DNA of 64,000 bases from Blastococcus sp. TF02-8 (GCF_003319175.1 NZ_QOHK01000004.1:1-64000); one strand, 5' to 3'. Shown: positions 17,082 to 25,975, counted from the stretch's first letter. Program-made: numbers and translations. Notes: generated by a model from the letters alone, not told the origin.

Positions 17082-20078
17082 TCAGCTCGCGGCCAGCAGA
17101 CCGCGGGCGGCGGCGATGGCGACTGCCTCGGTGCGGCCGTTCGCGCCGAGCTTGGCCAGGATGTTGCTGACGTGCACGCTCGCGGTCTTCTCGCTGATGT
17201 AGAGCTCCGACCCGATCTGCCGGTTCGTGCGGCCCTGCGCCAGCAGCGCCAGCACCGACTGCTCCCGCGGGGTGAGCACCGCGGCCGGATCGACCACCCG
17301 CACTCCCCCGACGTCGAGCCGCCCCCGCCGGACCAGCGCCTCCACGGCCTCGCGCAGCGGTCGCGCACCCAGCCGGACGGCGACCTCGTGCGCGGCGGCC
17401 GCCTGCTCCGCCGCACCCGCCCGGTCGCCGGCCGCGAGCAGCGCCTCGGCCAGCCGCCACCGCGACCTGGCCTCCTCGTACACGTGGCCGAAGGCGAACG
17501 CCTCGGCCGACGCGCTCCACAGCTCGACCGACGACGCCCCCTCCAGCCGGCTCGCCTCGGCCTCGACGCGGGCGAGCCACGCCAGGCCCTCCACGCCGAT
17601 CGTGTCGCCGTAGTGCTCGCGGTAGACCTCCACGGCCGACCGCGCCATTCCGACCAGCTCGGCTCCTGCCGACGTCCAGCGCTCGACGGCGTGGGCGTCG
17701 TCGTCCCGCCGACCCGTGGCAGCGGCGTCACCCACAGCGGCCAGGGCCGTCCCGATGATCCTGAGGACGCCGAGGTGGTCCTCGGGCCAGCGCCGCCTCA
17801 GCCGCTCGCTCGCCTGCCGCGCGACGTCGACGGCATCCCGCGCGTCGCCCTCCCAGGCCGCGAGGTCGACGTGCGAGGCGGAGGTGAGCAGGTCCAGCAG
17901 GACGTGCGCTCCCAGTTTCGGCACGAGCGACCGCGCCCACTCCAGCCGGGCCCGCGCGGAGGGGTCCCCCCGCCCCACGAGGACCAGCAGCCCGTCGGTG
18001 CGGACGTGGGCCGCCATCTCGGGCACTCGGGCCAGCATGTCGGCCTCGGCCAGACTGGTGTCCCACTCCCCCGCGACGTACAGCGCGGTCACGTGCAGAT
18101 GCCGCAGCTCGGCGGCGTAGTAGGACCACTCGATGCCCAGGTCACGGGCGCGCCGCGTACCGGTCGTCGTCCAGTCGAGCGCCTCGGCGATCCGTCCCGC
18201 CTCGAAGGCGACGGTCGCCAGGTTGAACAGCACCCGGATCTCCACGTCGACGTCGCCCGACCGCCGGGCCCGCGCCCACGCCTCGTCCAGGCGCGCCTTC
18301 ACCCTGGCGGGGTCGGCGCCGGGGAGGGAACGCATCTGGGTGACCGCGATGTCGGACCAGGCGGCGTCCAGGCCGAGGGCGTCCGCCGCGGCGAGCGCCT
18401 CGGCGGCCGCTGCCTCTGCCTCCTCGAACGCCCCGACCATGTAGCCCATGCGGGCGTGCGTGGCAGCCGCCCAGGTGCGCACCTCCGACGGGGGCTCCGC
18501 CGGCACCAGCGCCATGGCCGCCGAGCTCTCCCGGTACGCCGCCCCCGCCACGTCCTCGACGCGGACCATCGCCTGCGCCAGCGTGTAGTGCACGCGCGCC
18601 GACAGGACCGGGTCGGCCTCCGGCCCCAGCACCTCCAGCGCGGAACGCAGCAGCGCCACTGCACGGTGCAGCTCACCGACCGCGCGGGCCGCTCCCGCCG
18701 TCTCGAGGAGCAGCGCGGCGTGGTCGCGCCCCGACCGCTCCGCGGCGTCCGGGACCGCCTGCCACAGGGAGAGCGCCGCCTCCAGGTGCTGGAGCTGCTC
18801 CGCGGGCGCCCCGACCGCGCAGGCTGCCTGCGCAGCCTCGAGCGACGCGCTGAACGCCCCGGGCAGGTCGTTGCTCTCGCGGGCGTGGTGGGCCCGCTCG
18901 GCCGCCGTGCCCACGCCCGGCTCGGCGGCCAGGTAGGCGGCGATGGCCGCGTGCAACCGGACCCGCTCACCGGGCAGCAGGTCGGCGAGCACCGCCTCCC
19001 GCAGCAGGGCGTGGCGGAAGCGGTAGCGGCCGTCGTCGGAGACGACGAGCAGGTGGTGGTGGACGGCCTCGGCCAGCGCCTGCTCCAGCTCGGCCGGGGA
19101 CAGCTCGCCCAGAGCCGCGACCCACTCGTGGCGGACCCGCCGGCCGGCCACGGCCGCGATCCGCAGCACCTGCTGGGCAGCCGGTGACCGCTGCTCGACC
19201 CGGGCCATCAGCACGTCGGCGAGCGCGAGGGGCAGCGCCTCGCCGTGCAGGCCGGCCGCCAGCAGCTCCTCGGCGTAGAAGGCGTTGCCCTCGGCGCGGG
19301 ACACCACGTCGTCCACCACGTTCTCCGCGATGCCGCCGGTCTCCGCGGCCAGCCCGCGGACCAGCTCGCCGACCGCCGCGTCGGGCAGCGGGGCGACGTC
19401 GATGCGCTCGACGTGCGGCAACCGCACGAGCTCGGCCAGCAGGGGCCGCAGTGGGTGGCGCCGATGCATCTCGTCGGCCCGGTACGAGGCGACGACGGCG
19501 ATCGGCTCGTCGCTGAACCGGGCCAGCAGGTACCGCAGGAGGTCACGGCTGGAGCGGTCGGCCCAGTGGAGGTCCTCCAGCACCACGAGCAGCGGGACGG
19601 AGGAGGCGATCTCGCACAGCAGACCGGCGACGGACTCGAACAGCTGGAGCCGGCCGTCGTCCAGCGGCTGGGGCGCGGCGCGGTTCGGCAGCGGACGGCT
19701 GATGTCCTGCGCCTCGTCGGGCAGGCGCACCGGCACGACGGGGCCAGGCCGCCCGGCTACGAACCCGGCCAGCACGGGGTTCTCCCGAGCGCGCGGGGCC
19801 AGCTCGGGGTCGGAGGCCACCGGGCGCAGGAGGTCGACGAAGGGCAGGTACGGCAGGCCGACATCGCCGAGGTCGACGCAGTGGCCGGTGAGCACCCGCA
19901 TGCCGCGCTCGGCGGCCCGCCGGCTCAGCTCGTCGAGCAGCCGCGTCTTCCCCACCCCGGCGTCGCCGGCGAGCAGGGCCGCGGTCGACCGGCCGCCGGC
20001 CGCGCGCTCGACGTGCGCGAGCAGGCGGCCCAGCTCCTCGGCCCGGCCGACCAGCGGCCCCTCGTCCCATCGCGACAC
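17082..20078 (-). CDS. large ATP-binding LuxR-family (LAL/MalT-type) regulator
   Basis: A 998-residue transcription factor of the LAL class. An N-terminal AAA+/STAND ATPase has Walker A GDAGVGKT at residues 38-45 and Walker B LLVVLEDLHWAD near 175. A long helical TPR-like sensor region follows. The C-terminal LuxR helix-turn-helix (LTPREQSVLALLAQGRTN, then ISEKTASVHVSNILAKLG) occupies about 930-995. Such proteins bind a ligand, hydrolyse ATP and activate transcription. The GTG start at 20078 opens directly onto the conserved PLVGRAEEL block; the upstream frame is low-complexity. No obvious target operon adjoins it, so the regulon is unknown. Confidence 0.9.
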   Translation of the reverse strand: MSRWDEGPLVGRAEELGRLLAHVERAAGGRSTAALLAGDAGVGKTRLLDELSRRAAERGMRVLTGHCVDLGDVGLPYLPFVDLLRPVASDPELAPRARENPVLAGFVAGRPGPVVPVRLPDEAQDISRPLPNRAAPQPLDDGRLQLFESVAGLLCEIASSVPLLVVLEDLHWADRSSRDLLRYLLARFSDEPIAVVASYRADEMHRRHPLRPLLAELVRLPHVERIDVAPLPDAAVGELVRGLAAETGGIAENVVDDVVSRAEGNAFYAEELLAAGLHGEALPLALADVLMARVEQRSPAAQQVLRIAAVAGRRVRHEWVAALGELSPAELEQALAEAVHHHLLVVSDDGRYRFRHALLREAVLADLLPGERVRLHAAIAAYLAAEPGVGTAAERAHHARESNDLPGAFSASLEAAQAACAVGAPAEQLQHLEAALSLWQAVPDAAERSGRDHAALLLETAGAARAVGELHRAVALLRSALEVLGPEADPVLSARVHYTLAQAMVRVEDVAGAAYRESSAAMALVPAEPPSEVRTWAAATHARMGYMVGAFEEAEAAAAEALAAADALGLDAAWSDIAVTQMRSLPGADPARVKARLDEAWARARRSGDVDVEIRVLFNLATVAFEAGRIAEALDWTTTGTRRARDLGIEWSYYAAELRHLHVTALYVAGEWDTSLAEADMLARVPEMAAHVRTDGLLVLVGRGDPSARARLEWARSLVPKLGAHVLLDLLTSASHVDLAAWEGDARDAVDVARQASERLRRRWPEDHLGVLRIIGTALAAVGDAAATGRRDDDAHAVERWTSAGAELVGMARSAVEVYREHYGDTIGVEGLAWLARVEAEASRLEGASSVELWSASAEAFAFGHVYEEARSRWRLAEALLAAGDRAGAAEQAAAAHEVAVRLGARPLREAVEALVRRGRLDVGGVRVVDPAAVLTPREQSVLALLAQGRTNRQIGSELYISEKTASVHVSNILAKLGANGRTEAVAIAAARGLLAAS

Positions 20079-20140
20079 GGGTGGAATCGTGGCACGGACC
20101 TGCGACAACTCCGGTCCGCCGCCCACCCGTCGGGGTGCGC

Positions 20141-20272
20141 TCAGCGCGAACGCCGGCGCAGCCGGACCCAGGGGCCCCGGCGGCTGCGCCCGCCCCGGTT
20201 GAGCTGCTGCAGCTGCTCGCGCCGGTAGGCGAGCTCCGCGTCGAGTGCCGGGCTGCTGTAGTGGAAGGTCAT
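20141..20272 (-). CDS. small basic protein of 43 residues
   Basis: A complete ATG-to-TGA frame encoding MTFHYSSPALDAELAYRR, a Gln/Leu helical segment and a strongly Arg-rich tail (RGPWVRLRRRSR). It is too short for usual gene prediction. The helical-then-basic layout resembles short actinobacterial proteins of unknown function. It sits just upstream of the LuxR gene on the same strand (62 bp gap), so the two could share a promoter. The function is unknown and it may bind nucleic acid through its basic tail (inference). Confidence 0.5.
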   Translation of the reverse strand: MTFHYSSPALDAELAYRREQLQQLNRGGRSRRGPWVRLRRRSR

Positions 20273-20526
20273 CGGGACCGCGTCCTCTCCTGGTGCTCGT
20301 CAGGTACGGGAGAGACGTTCGGCCTGAGGGGGCCGGCCCGGCATCGGGCGACCGGGCACTCCCGGCCCCGGCTGCGGTCCTAAGGGGCCTCAGTCGCACC
20401 CGTTCGAGGGACACGAGGGCCCTGAGGGGGTTCGACCACCGCCACCGGGGCACCGCTCGCCGCGCGGCGACCGCCGCCGGTCCGGCGTGCCCGAGGGCAA
20501 CCGGACCGCGAGGAAGGGAGATCGTG

Positions 20527-20772
20527 ATGCGGCTCGGAACTGCCATCGTCCTGCTGGCGCTGGGCGCCATCCTGACCTTCGCCCTGCGCGTCGACGTGAG
20601 CGGCGTGGACCTGCAGGTGGTCGGCTGGATCCTGATGATCGTCGGCGCACTCGGCATCGTCCTGGAGCTGGCCATCTGGGGCCCGCGTCAGCGGCGGGTC
20701 ACCCGCACCGACGCCTACGCCGACCCCGCCGGCGCGCCGGTGCGGCGCAGCACCACCGAAGAGACCTACTGA
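20527..20772 (+). CDS. DUF6458-type small membrane protein
   Basis: An 81-residue protein with two membrane helices (AIVLLALGAILTFAL and VGWILMIVGALGIVLELAIW) joined by the short turn DVSGVDLQ, then a polar tail with several charged residues. This is the pattern of the actinobacterial DUF6458 family. A purine-rich AAGGGAG lies upstream of the ATG at 20527; GTG at 20524 is an alternative. A perfect 18-bp terminator hairpin follows the gene. The function is unknown. Confidence 0.78.
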   Translation: MRLGTAIVLLALGAILTFALRVDVSGVDLQVVGWILMIVGALGIVLELAIWGPRQRRVTRTDAYADPAGAPVRRSTTEETY

Positions 20773-20789
20773 GCCCTGCTGCTCCACCA

Positions 20790-20829
20790 CGAGGAGAGCC
20801 CCCACCCGCTCGGGTGGGGGCTCTCCTCG
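20790..20829. terminator. bidirectional terminator, perfect 18-bp stem
   Basis: A perfect inverted repeat: arms at 20790-20807 and 20812-20829 pair over all 18 bases around the loop GCTC. It lies between the DUF6458 gene (ending 20772) and the convergent scramblase-like gene (ending 21028), so it can end transcription from both sides. No U-tract follows, as is usual in high-GC actinobacteria. Confidence 0.85.
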
Positions 20830-21027
20830 TGCAGGGTCCGGACCGGATGACGGCCGCCTCGCGGCGGAGAGCACAACACGGCTCCAGGCCCCCGACCGAG
20901 GTCGGGGCGGTAGTCCGTGAAGGCGATAACCAAATGGCACCCGGGGGCACGATGCACCCGGCCCGGACAGCAGCCACAGTACGCGCCGGAGCGCCGCCGT
21001 GTCGCCGTGCCGGCGGTCACGACGACC

Positions 21028-21765
21028 TCAGTTGAAGCCGCGCTCGTCCTGCTTCAGGGCGGTGTCCACGGTCAGCGCGGAGGCGATCACCATGCTGGCC
21101 AGCGGCTCGGGCAGCCGGTAGTGCACCAGGACGACGTAGCGGTCGGCCGTCGTGAACACGGTCCGCGCCAGCCCCTCCCACTTCTTCGTGATCCGGGCGA
21201 CCTCGGTGCCGGCGGCGTCCAGGACGGCGAAGTCCCAGGCGATCCAGTTCTCCGCCTGGATGCTGCCGACCACCTGACCCCCCGCCACGAGGTCGAAGCG
21301 GATCCGGCCGAAGACGTTGGCCTGCACGATCTCGCCGAGCGCCGTCCCGTCCGGGCGCTGCACGATGACCCGCGACCTCATCAGCTTCGCGGGCCGGGTC
21401 AGCACCAGCACCGGTCCCGACGCGTCCCGGACCTCGAGGTGGTGGGTGAGGAACTGGTCGAAGCTGGTGAGCAGCCGCACCGCCTTGCGCACCGCCGACT
21501 GACCCACCTGGACGACCGCGCCGATCTGGCGACCGTCCCCGTCGCGCACGGCGTACTCGTTGGTGAGCTCGATCAGCTTCGTCTTCTGCGAGACGAGCAG
21601 CACCGGCTGGTCGTAGAGCGACGGTCCGGCGGCGACCGGAGCGGGCTGCACCGGGGGCGCGGCGGTCTCCTGCAGGTGCTCGGTCCAGCCCTGGCCGTCC
21701 CACCAACGGGCGGCCGGGCCACCGGCGGGGTCGGGGTACCAGCCTGCCGGTGGGGGTCGGGTCAC
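21028..21765 (-). CDS. DUF2510 plus phospholipid scramblase / LURP-one-like protein
   Basis: A 245-residue protein. Residues ~3-30 hold a DUF2510 motif (PPAGWYPDPAGG, then RWWDGQGWTEH). Residues ~50-245 form a twelve-stranded tubby/LURP-one-like barrel of the scramblase-related type (NEYAVRDGDGRQIGAV, FDFAVLDAAG-like pattern, ARITKKWEG, TADRYVVLVHY). DUF2510 is often found near the membrane-facing end of actinobacterial proteins, but no membrane helix is present here. The family fold is clear; lipid scrambling has not been shown for bacterial members. The GTG start at 21765 is the only one before the DUF2510 motif. Confidence 0.78.
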   Translation of the reverse strand: MTRPPPAGWYPDPAGGPAARWWDGQGWTEHLQETAAPPVQPAPVAAGPSLYDQPVLLVSQKTKLIELTNEYAVRDGDGRQIGAVVQVGQSAVRKAVRLLTSFDQFLTHHLEVRDASGPVLVLTRPAKLMRSRVIVQRPDGTALGEIVQANVFGRIRFDLVAGGQVVGSIQAENWIAWDFAVLDAAGTEVARITKKWEGLARTVFTTADRYVVLVHYRLPEPLASMVIASALTVDTALKQDERGFN

Positions 21766-21805
21766 GCCGGTCAAGCTAGCGCCCCCGCGTGCCAGACTCC
21801 CGCGC

Positions 21806-23077
21806 ATGGGCGAGCTCACCGACGTCGAGGCCCGGGTGCTCTCCGCCGTCGACGAGCGCTGGGCGGTCGACCGGCTCTGCGAGCTCGTCGCCGTCCCCTC
21901 GGTCGGCGGGACCCCGGCCGAGAGCGAGGTCCAGCACCTCGTGGCCGACCTGCTCGAGGAGCTCGGCTGCGACGTCGACCGCTGGCAGATCGATCTGGCC
22001 GAGGCGGCCACTGCCACGGACGCCCCCGGCCAGGAGGTCGGGCGCACCGAGGCGTGGGGCGTGGTCGGCACGGTCCCCGGCGGCGGGGAGGGCACCCCTG
22101 CGCTCGTGCTCTCCGGGCACACCGACGTCGTCCCGCCCGGCGACCGCGCCCTCTGGACCGGCGACCCGTTCCTTCCCCGCCTCGCCGACGGCGCGGTGCA
22201 CGGCCGCGGCGCCTGCGACATGAAGGCCGGCGTCGCCGCCTCCCTCGCCGCCGTCCACGCGCTGCGGACGGCGGGGGTGCGCCTGGCCCGGCCCCTCGCG
22301 CTGCACGCGGTGGTCGGCGAGGAGGACGGCGGCCTCGGCGCCTGGGCCACGCTGCGCCGCGGCCACACCGGCGACGTCTGCGTCATCCCCGAGCCGACGG
22401 CGGGATCGGTGATGACCGCGCACGCCGGCGCGCTCACCTTCCGGCTGGAGGTGACCGGGCGGGCCGCGCACGCCGCCCTGCGGCACCGCGGGGTGAGCGC
22501 GATCGAGCTGTTCGCGCACCTGCTCGACGGGCTGCGGGAGTTCGAGGCGGAGCGCCAGCGCGACGCCGATCCGCGGTTCGGCGACGCCCCCTTCCCATAC
22601 GGCCTCTCGATCGGCCGGGTGGAGGGCGGGGACTGGGCCAGCTCGGTCCCCGACCGGCTCGTCGCCGAGGGGCGCTACGGCGTCCGGCTCGGCGAACCCG
22701 TCGAGGTGGCACGAGGCGCGCTGGAATCCCAGCTGACCGCCCTCTGCACCGGGCACTCCTGGCTGTCCGAGCACCCGGCCCGGCTGAGCTGGGTCGGTGG
22801 GGCGTTCGCCAGCGGCGAGCTGCCGGCGGGGCACCCGCTCCTGCCGGCGATGCGCACCGCGGTGGTCGACGCCGGGGGGCCGGCTCCGGCCGAGCGGGCG
22901 CTCACCGCCGGCACCGACCTGCGCCTCTACGCGGCGGCCGGCGTCCCGACGCTGCACTACGGCCCCGGTGACCTGGAGCTGGCGCACGGACCGGCCGAGC
23001 GCGTCCCCGTCCCCGACGTCGTCACCGCCGCCCGCGCCTACGCCCTGCTGGCCCTGCGCACCTGCGGCGTCCGGTGA
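21806..23077 (+). CDS. M20-family metallopeptidase (ArgE/DapE type)
   Basis: A 423-residue zinc amidohydrolase. Metal-site motifs in order are SGHTDVVPPG (His and Asp), GRGACDMKAG (bridging Asp), and GEEDGGLGA (catalytic Glu and ligand Glu). The C-terminal ligand His lies in a PTLHYGPGD context. The dimerisation lid domain occupies ~210-330 (GRAAHAALRHRG). Relatives include acetylornithine deacetylase and succinyl-diaminopimelate desuccinylase, and the substrate cannot be fixed from sequence; no arg or dap genes lie nearby. The stop overlaps the start of the next gene. Confidence 0.82.
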   Translation: MGELTDVEARVLSAVDERWAVDRLCELVAVPSVGGTPAESEVQHLVADLLEELGCDVDRWQIDLAEAATATDAPGQEVGRTEAWGVVGTVPGGGEGTPALVLSGHTDVVPPGDRALWTGDPFLPRLADGAVHGRGACDMKAGVAASLAAVHALRTAGVRLARPLALHAVVGEEDGGLGAWATLRRGHTGDVCVIPEPTAGSVMTAHAGALTFRLEVTGRAAHAALRHRGVSAIELFAHLLDGLREFEAERQRDADPRFGDAPFPYGLSIGRVEGGDWASSVPDRLVAEGRYGVRLGEPVEVARGALESQLTALCTGHSWLSEHPARLSWVGGAFASGELPAGHPLLPAMRTAVVDAGGPAPAERALTAGTDLRLYAAAGVPTLHYGPGDLELAHGPAERVPVPDVVTAARAYALLALRTCGVR

Positions 23078-23745
23078 GCAGCCACGTCGGGTTCGACGCC
23101 TGGGCCGCGCTGGTCGGCGACTCCCCGACCTCGCGCACGGAGTGGGCAGCCGTGGTCGCGGCCTGGAGCGAGCCGCACCGCCGGTACCACGACCTCGCCC
23201 ACCTCGCCGCCGTCCTCGGCATCGCGGGGGAGCTGGCGGCGGACGCACCGGACCCCGACGCCGTCCTGCTCGCCGCCTGGTACCACGACGTCGTCTACGA
23301 CCCGCGGCGCGCGGACAACGAGCAGGTGAGCGCCGAGCGTGCCGCCGCCGGACTGCGCGGGCTGGTGCCGGGGACCCGCGTGGAGGAGGTCGTGCGGCTG
23401 GTCCTGCTCACCGCCACCCACGACCCCGCACCGGGCGACGTCCACGGCGCCGTCCTCTGCGACGCCGACCTGGCCGTGCTGGCCGGCCCGCCGGAGGCCT
23501 ACGCGGCCTACGCGTCGGCGGTCCGCGCCGAGTACGGCCACCTGCCGGACGAGGCGTTCACGGCCGGGCGGATCGCCGTCCTGGAACAGCTGCTGGCACT
23601 CCCCCGGCTCTACCGCCTGCCCGCCGTCGCCGACTGGGAGGCCCGCGCACGAGCCAACCTGGCCGCTGAGCTGTCCCTGCTCAGGTCGCGCGCTGGGGCG
23701 GGCGGGGCTTTCGACACCGCAGCCCGGCCGCCATCAGCCGGCTGA
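23074..23745 (+). CDS. HD-domain metal-dependent hydrolase
   Basis: A 223-residue helical protein with HD-superfamily ligands: RRYHDLAHL (His39, Asp40, His43) and WYHDVVYD (His71, Asp72), then a later Asp in LCDADLAVL. Such proteins hydrolyse phosphoesters, often nucleotides, but the substrate is unknown. The GTG start overlaps the M20 peptidase stop (GTGA), so both are coupled. The last ~65 bp overlap the convergent DUF4031 gene; the low-complexity end (GAGGAFDTAARPPSAG) may be dispensable. Confidence 0.78.
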   Translation: MSSHVGFDAWAALVGDSPTSRTEWAAVVAAWSEPHRRYHDLAHLAAVLGIAGELAADAPDPDAVLLAAWYHDVVYDPRRADNEQVSAERAAAGLRGLVPGTRVEEVVRLVLLTATHDPAPGDVHGAVLCDADLAVLAGPPEAYAAYASAVRAEYGHLPDEAFTAGRIAVLEQLLALPRLYRLPAVADWEARARANLAAELSLLRSRAGAGGAFDTAARPPSAG

Positions 23746-23962
23746 GCAGCTCGCGCGACCCGATCGGCTCCGCGCCCGCGGCGACCGCGATGTCGTAGAG
23801 GTCCTCCGGGACGTCGTAGTGGTCGCCCTGGAACGCGCGCCGTGGGATGCCGAGCTCGGCGTCGACGAACGCGTGCAGCTCCTCGTAGGAGACGTCGCTG
23901 ACCAGGTGCGACCACCGGCGCCCCCGCCAGGGCCACACGGGACTGTCGATCAGCACGGCCAC
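23681..23962 (-). CDS. DUF4031 protein
   Basis: A 93-residue protein starting with VAVLIDSPVWPWRGRRWSHL, followed by LHAFVDAELGIPRRAFQGDHYDVPE. This matches the compact DUF4031 family, whose function is not known. The conserved Asp, Trp, His and Tyr residues would suit an enzyme or ligand-binding site (inference). The GTG start at 23962 opens directly on the motif. It overlaps the HD-domain gene by 65 bp tail to tail, an unusually long overlap. Confidence 0.8.
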   Translation of the reverse strand: MAVLIDSPVWPWRGRRWSHLVSDVSYEELHAFVDAELGIPRRAFQGDHYDVPEDLYDIAVAAGAEPIGSRELLSRLMAAGLRCRKPRPPQRAT

Positions 23963-24000
23963 GGCGAGCAGTCTCCCGCGCTCCGACTAGCGTCTGCCGG

Positions 24001-24996
24001 ATGAGCGAGGAGATCCGCTGGGGCATCGTCGGGCCGGGCCGCATCGCCGAGAGCGTGCTGCCCGATTTCGCGCACGTGCCGGGGTCGCGGGCGGTCGCCG
24101 TCGCCTCGCGGTCCCAGGAGCGGGCCGACGCGTTCGCCGCCCGGCACGGGCTCGAGCGGGCGCACGGCTCCTACGCGTCGATCATCGACGACCCCGACGT
24201 CGACGTCCTCTACCTCGCCACTCCGCACCCGCAGCACCACGCGATCGCGATGGCAGCGCTCCGGGCGGGCAAGGCGCTGCTGGTGGAGAAGGCGTTCACC
24301 GCCACCACGGCCGGGGCGCACGAGGTCGTGGACCTGGCACGGGAGACGGGGACCTTCGTGATGGAGGCGATGTGGACCCGTTTCCAGCCCGCCGTCGTCG
24401 CCGTGCGCGAGCTGGTGGCCGACGGCGCGATCGGCGAGGTCCGCTCGGTGCAGGCCGACCTCGGGGTGGCACGGGAGTACGACCCGGTGGACCGCCTCTT
24501 CGCCCTCGAGCTCGGCGGCGGAGCGCTACTGGACCTCGGCGTCTACGTCGTCTCCTTCGCCCAGATGCTGCTCGGCGCCCCCGACCGCGTGGTGGCGACC
24601 GGTTCGGCCTTCCCCTCCGGCGCGGACGCCGAGGCGGCGATCCTGCTCGGCTACGACGACGGCCGCAACGCCGCGCTGACGACGTCGCTGCGGTACGCGC
24701 TCCCCGGGACCGCCCGCGTCGTCGGGACCACCGGCTGGATCGACGTCCTCCCCCGCTTCCACCATCCCCAGACGTTCGTGCTGCACCGCACCGGGGCCGA
24801 GCCCGAGGAGATCACCCGCCCGCAGACCGGCGCCGGGTACGCCCACGAGCTGATCGAGGTCACCGAGTGCCTGCGCGCGGGGCGCACCGAGAGCGCGGTC
24901 ATGCCGCTGGCCGACACGCTCGCCGTGCAGGAGGTGCTCGGCCAGGCGGCCGAGCAGCTGGGCGTGCGGCACGCCGAGGACCGTGCGGTGCTCTGA
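24001..24996 (+). CDS. Gfo/Idh/MocA-family oxidoreductase
   Basis: A 331-residue NAD(P)-dependent dehydrogenase. The N-terminal Rossmann fold begins RWGIVGPGRIAESV (G-x-G-x-x-A-like). The family motif around LVEKAFT (catalytic Lys of EKP type, here EKA) and EAMWTRFQP lies at ~98-125. The C-terminal alpha/beta domain begins GGGALLDLGVY. These enzymes oxidise sugars, inositol or trans-dihydrodiols; the EKA/MWTRF signature is common in the dihydrodiol dehydrogenase-like branch. The substrate is unknown. It is a single gene with ATG at 24001. Confidence 0.85.
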   Translation: MSEEIRWGIVGPGRIAESVLPDFAHVPGSRAVAVASRSQERADAFAARHGLERAHGSYASIIDDPDVDVLYLATPHPQHHAIAMAALRAGKALLVEKAFTATTAGAHEVVDLARETGTFVMEAMWTRFQPAVVAVRELVADGAIGEVRSVQADLGVAREYDPVDRLFALELGGGALLDLGVYVVSFAQMLLGAPDRVVATGSAFPSGADAEAAILLGYDDGRNAALTTSLRYALPGTARVVGTTGWIDVLPRFHHPQTFVLHRTGAEPEEITRPQTGAGYAHELIEVTECLRAGRTESAVMPLADTLAVQEVLGQAAEQLGVRHAEDRAVL

Positions 24997-25093
24997 CCCC
25001 CGCACGGGTGATCCGCTGTAGGAGGTGCCCCTCGGTGCCGATGACGGAGGGAGCAGTCGCATCCGCGACTCACGTCCCGAGGAGCACTCGTCC

Positions 25094-25816
25094 ATGGCAC
25101 TTCTCGAAGGCCTCGCCGCCGTCGCCGCCAAGATCGCCGGTGCCAGCACCGTCGCGCAGGTGGCCACCGGCCTCGGCATCGCCGCCGCAGGCGTGACCGG
25201 TGCCGGCGCAGCGGGCGCGCTGCCCGACCCGGTCCAGGACGCCGTCGCCGGCGCCGTCGAGACCGTGACGCCGTTCGACATGCCCCATTCCGACGACGAC
25301 GCCGCGACCGACGAGGCGGTGGAGACCGACGACTCGACCACCGACGAGGACTCCGCCGTCGACGAGGCCACCGAGGACGAGGCCACCGACGACGACGGCA
25401 CCGCGGACGACGGCACCGACGACGACGGCACCGCGGACGACGGCACCGAGGACGGCGAGCACCACGGCCTCGACAACGCCATCGAGCACGCGGACGAGCA
25501 CGCCCAGGGCGTCCTGCAGGCGAACCAGACCCGGCACGCCGAGCGCGACGCCGCCCGGGCCGCGGCGGACGCCGCCAAGGCCCAGGAGAAGGCCGCCGCC
25601 GACGCCGCCAAGGCCCAGGCGAAGGCATCGGCCGACGCCGAGAAGGCCGCGCGCGAGGCGGCCGAGAAGGCTGCGGAACAGGCCCGCAAGGCCGCCGAGG
25701 ACGCCCGCAAGGCCGCGGAGGACGCGGCCGAGCGGGCGCAGAAGGCCGCCGAGGACGCCGCGGAGGAAGCTCAGAAGGCAGCCGAGGACGCCGCCAAGCG
25801 CTCCGGCAGCAACTGA
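25094..25816 (+). CDS. acidic/alanine-rich repeat protein with C-terminal coiled coil
   Basis: A 240-residue low-complexity protein. The N-terminal ~55 residues form a hydrophobic Ala/Gly segment. Residues ~65-120 are strongly acidic and include an exact 30-nt DNA repeat (two copies at 25388-25447). The last ~85 residues are a Lys/Ala/Glu helix built from KAAEDA-type heptad repeats, predicted to be a long coiled coil. There is no known domain. The composition suggests a structural or scaffold protein whose acidic middle and mixed-charge helix could self-associate (inference). The ATG at 25094 is chosen over an upstream polar extension. Confidence 0.65.
   Translation: MALLEGLAAVAAKIAGASTVAQVATGLGIAAAGVTGAGAAGALPDPVQDAVAGAVETVTPFDMPHSDDDAATDEAVETDDSTTDEDSAVDEATEDEATDDDGTADDGTDDDGTADDGTEDGEHHGLDNAIEHADEHAQGVLQANQTRHAERDAARAAADAAKAQEKAAADAAKAQAKASADAEKAAREAAEKAAEQARKAAEDARKAAEDAAERAQKAAEDAAEEAQKAAEDAAKRSGSN
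25388..25447 (+). repeat. two exact tandem copies of a 30-nt coding repeat
   Basis: The unit at 25388-25417 is repeated base for base at 25418-25447 inside the acidic region of the preceding gene. Each unit encodes DDDGTADDGT. A shorter related duplication (GACGAGGCCACC twice) lies just upstream. Perfect identity, including third positions, points to recent slippage or recombination, so copy number may vary between strains. Confidence 0.9.
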
Positions 25817-25826
25817 TCGCACCGAC

Positions 25827-25861
25827 CGACGGCCGGGATCCCCAGCGGGTCCCGGCCGTCG
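25827..25861. terminator. bidirectional terminator hairpin
   Basis: Arms at 25827-25838 and 25850-25861 pair perfectly over 12 bases around an 11-nt loop. It lies just after the acidic repeat protein and downstream of the convergent DUF72 gene, so it can serve both. Confidence 0.7.
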
Positions 25862-25975
25862 TGCGTCCAGGTCAGGCCGGCGCCCAGGCCAGTCCGCTCG
25901 CCTGATCCGCCGTGGGCACGCGCGTCGGAGTCCCGCCCGCCCTCCGGACCGCCTCGGCGAAGAGCACCGCGTCGA

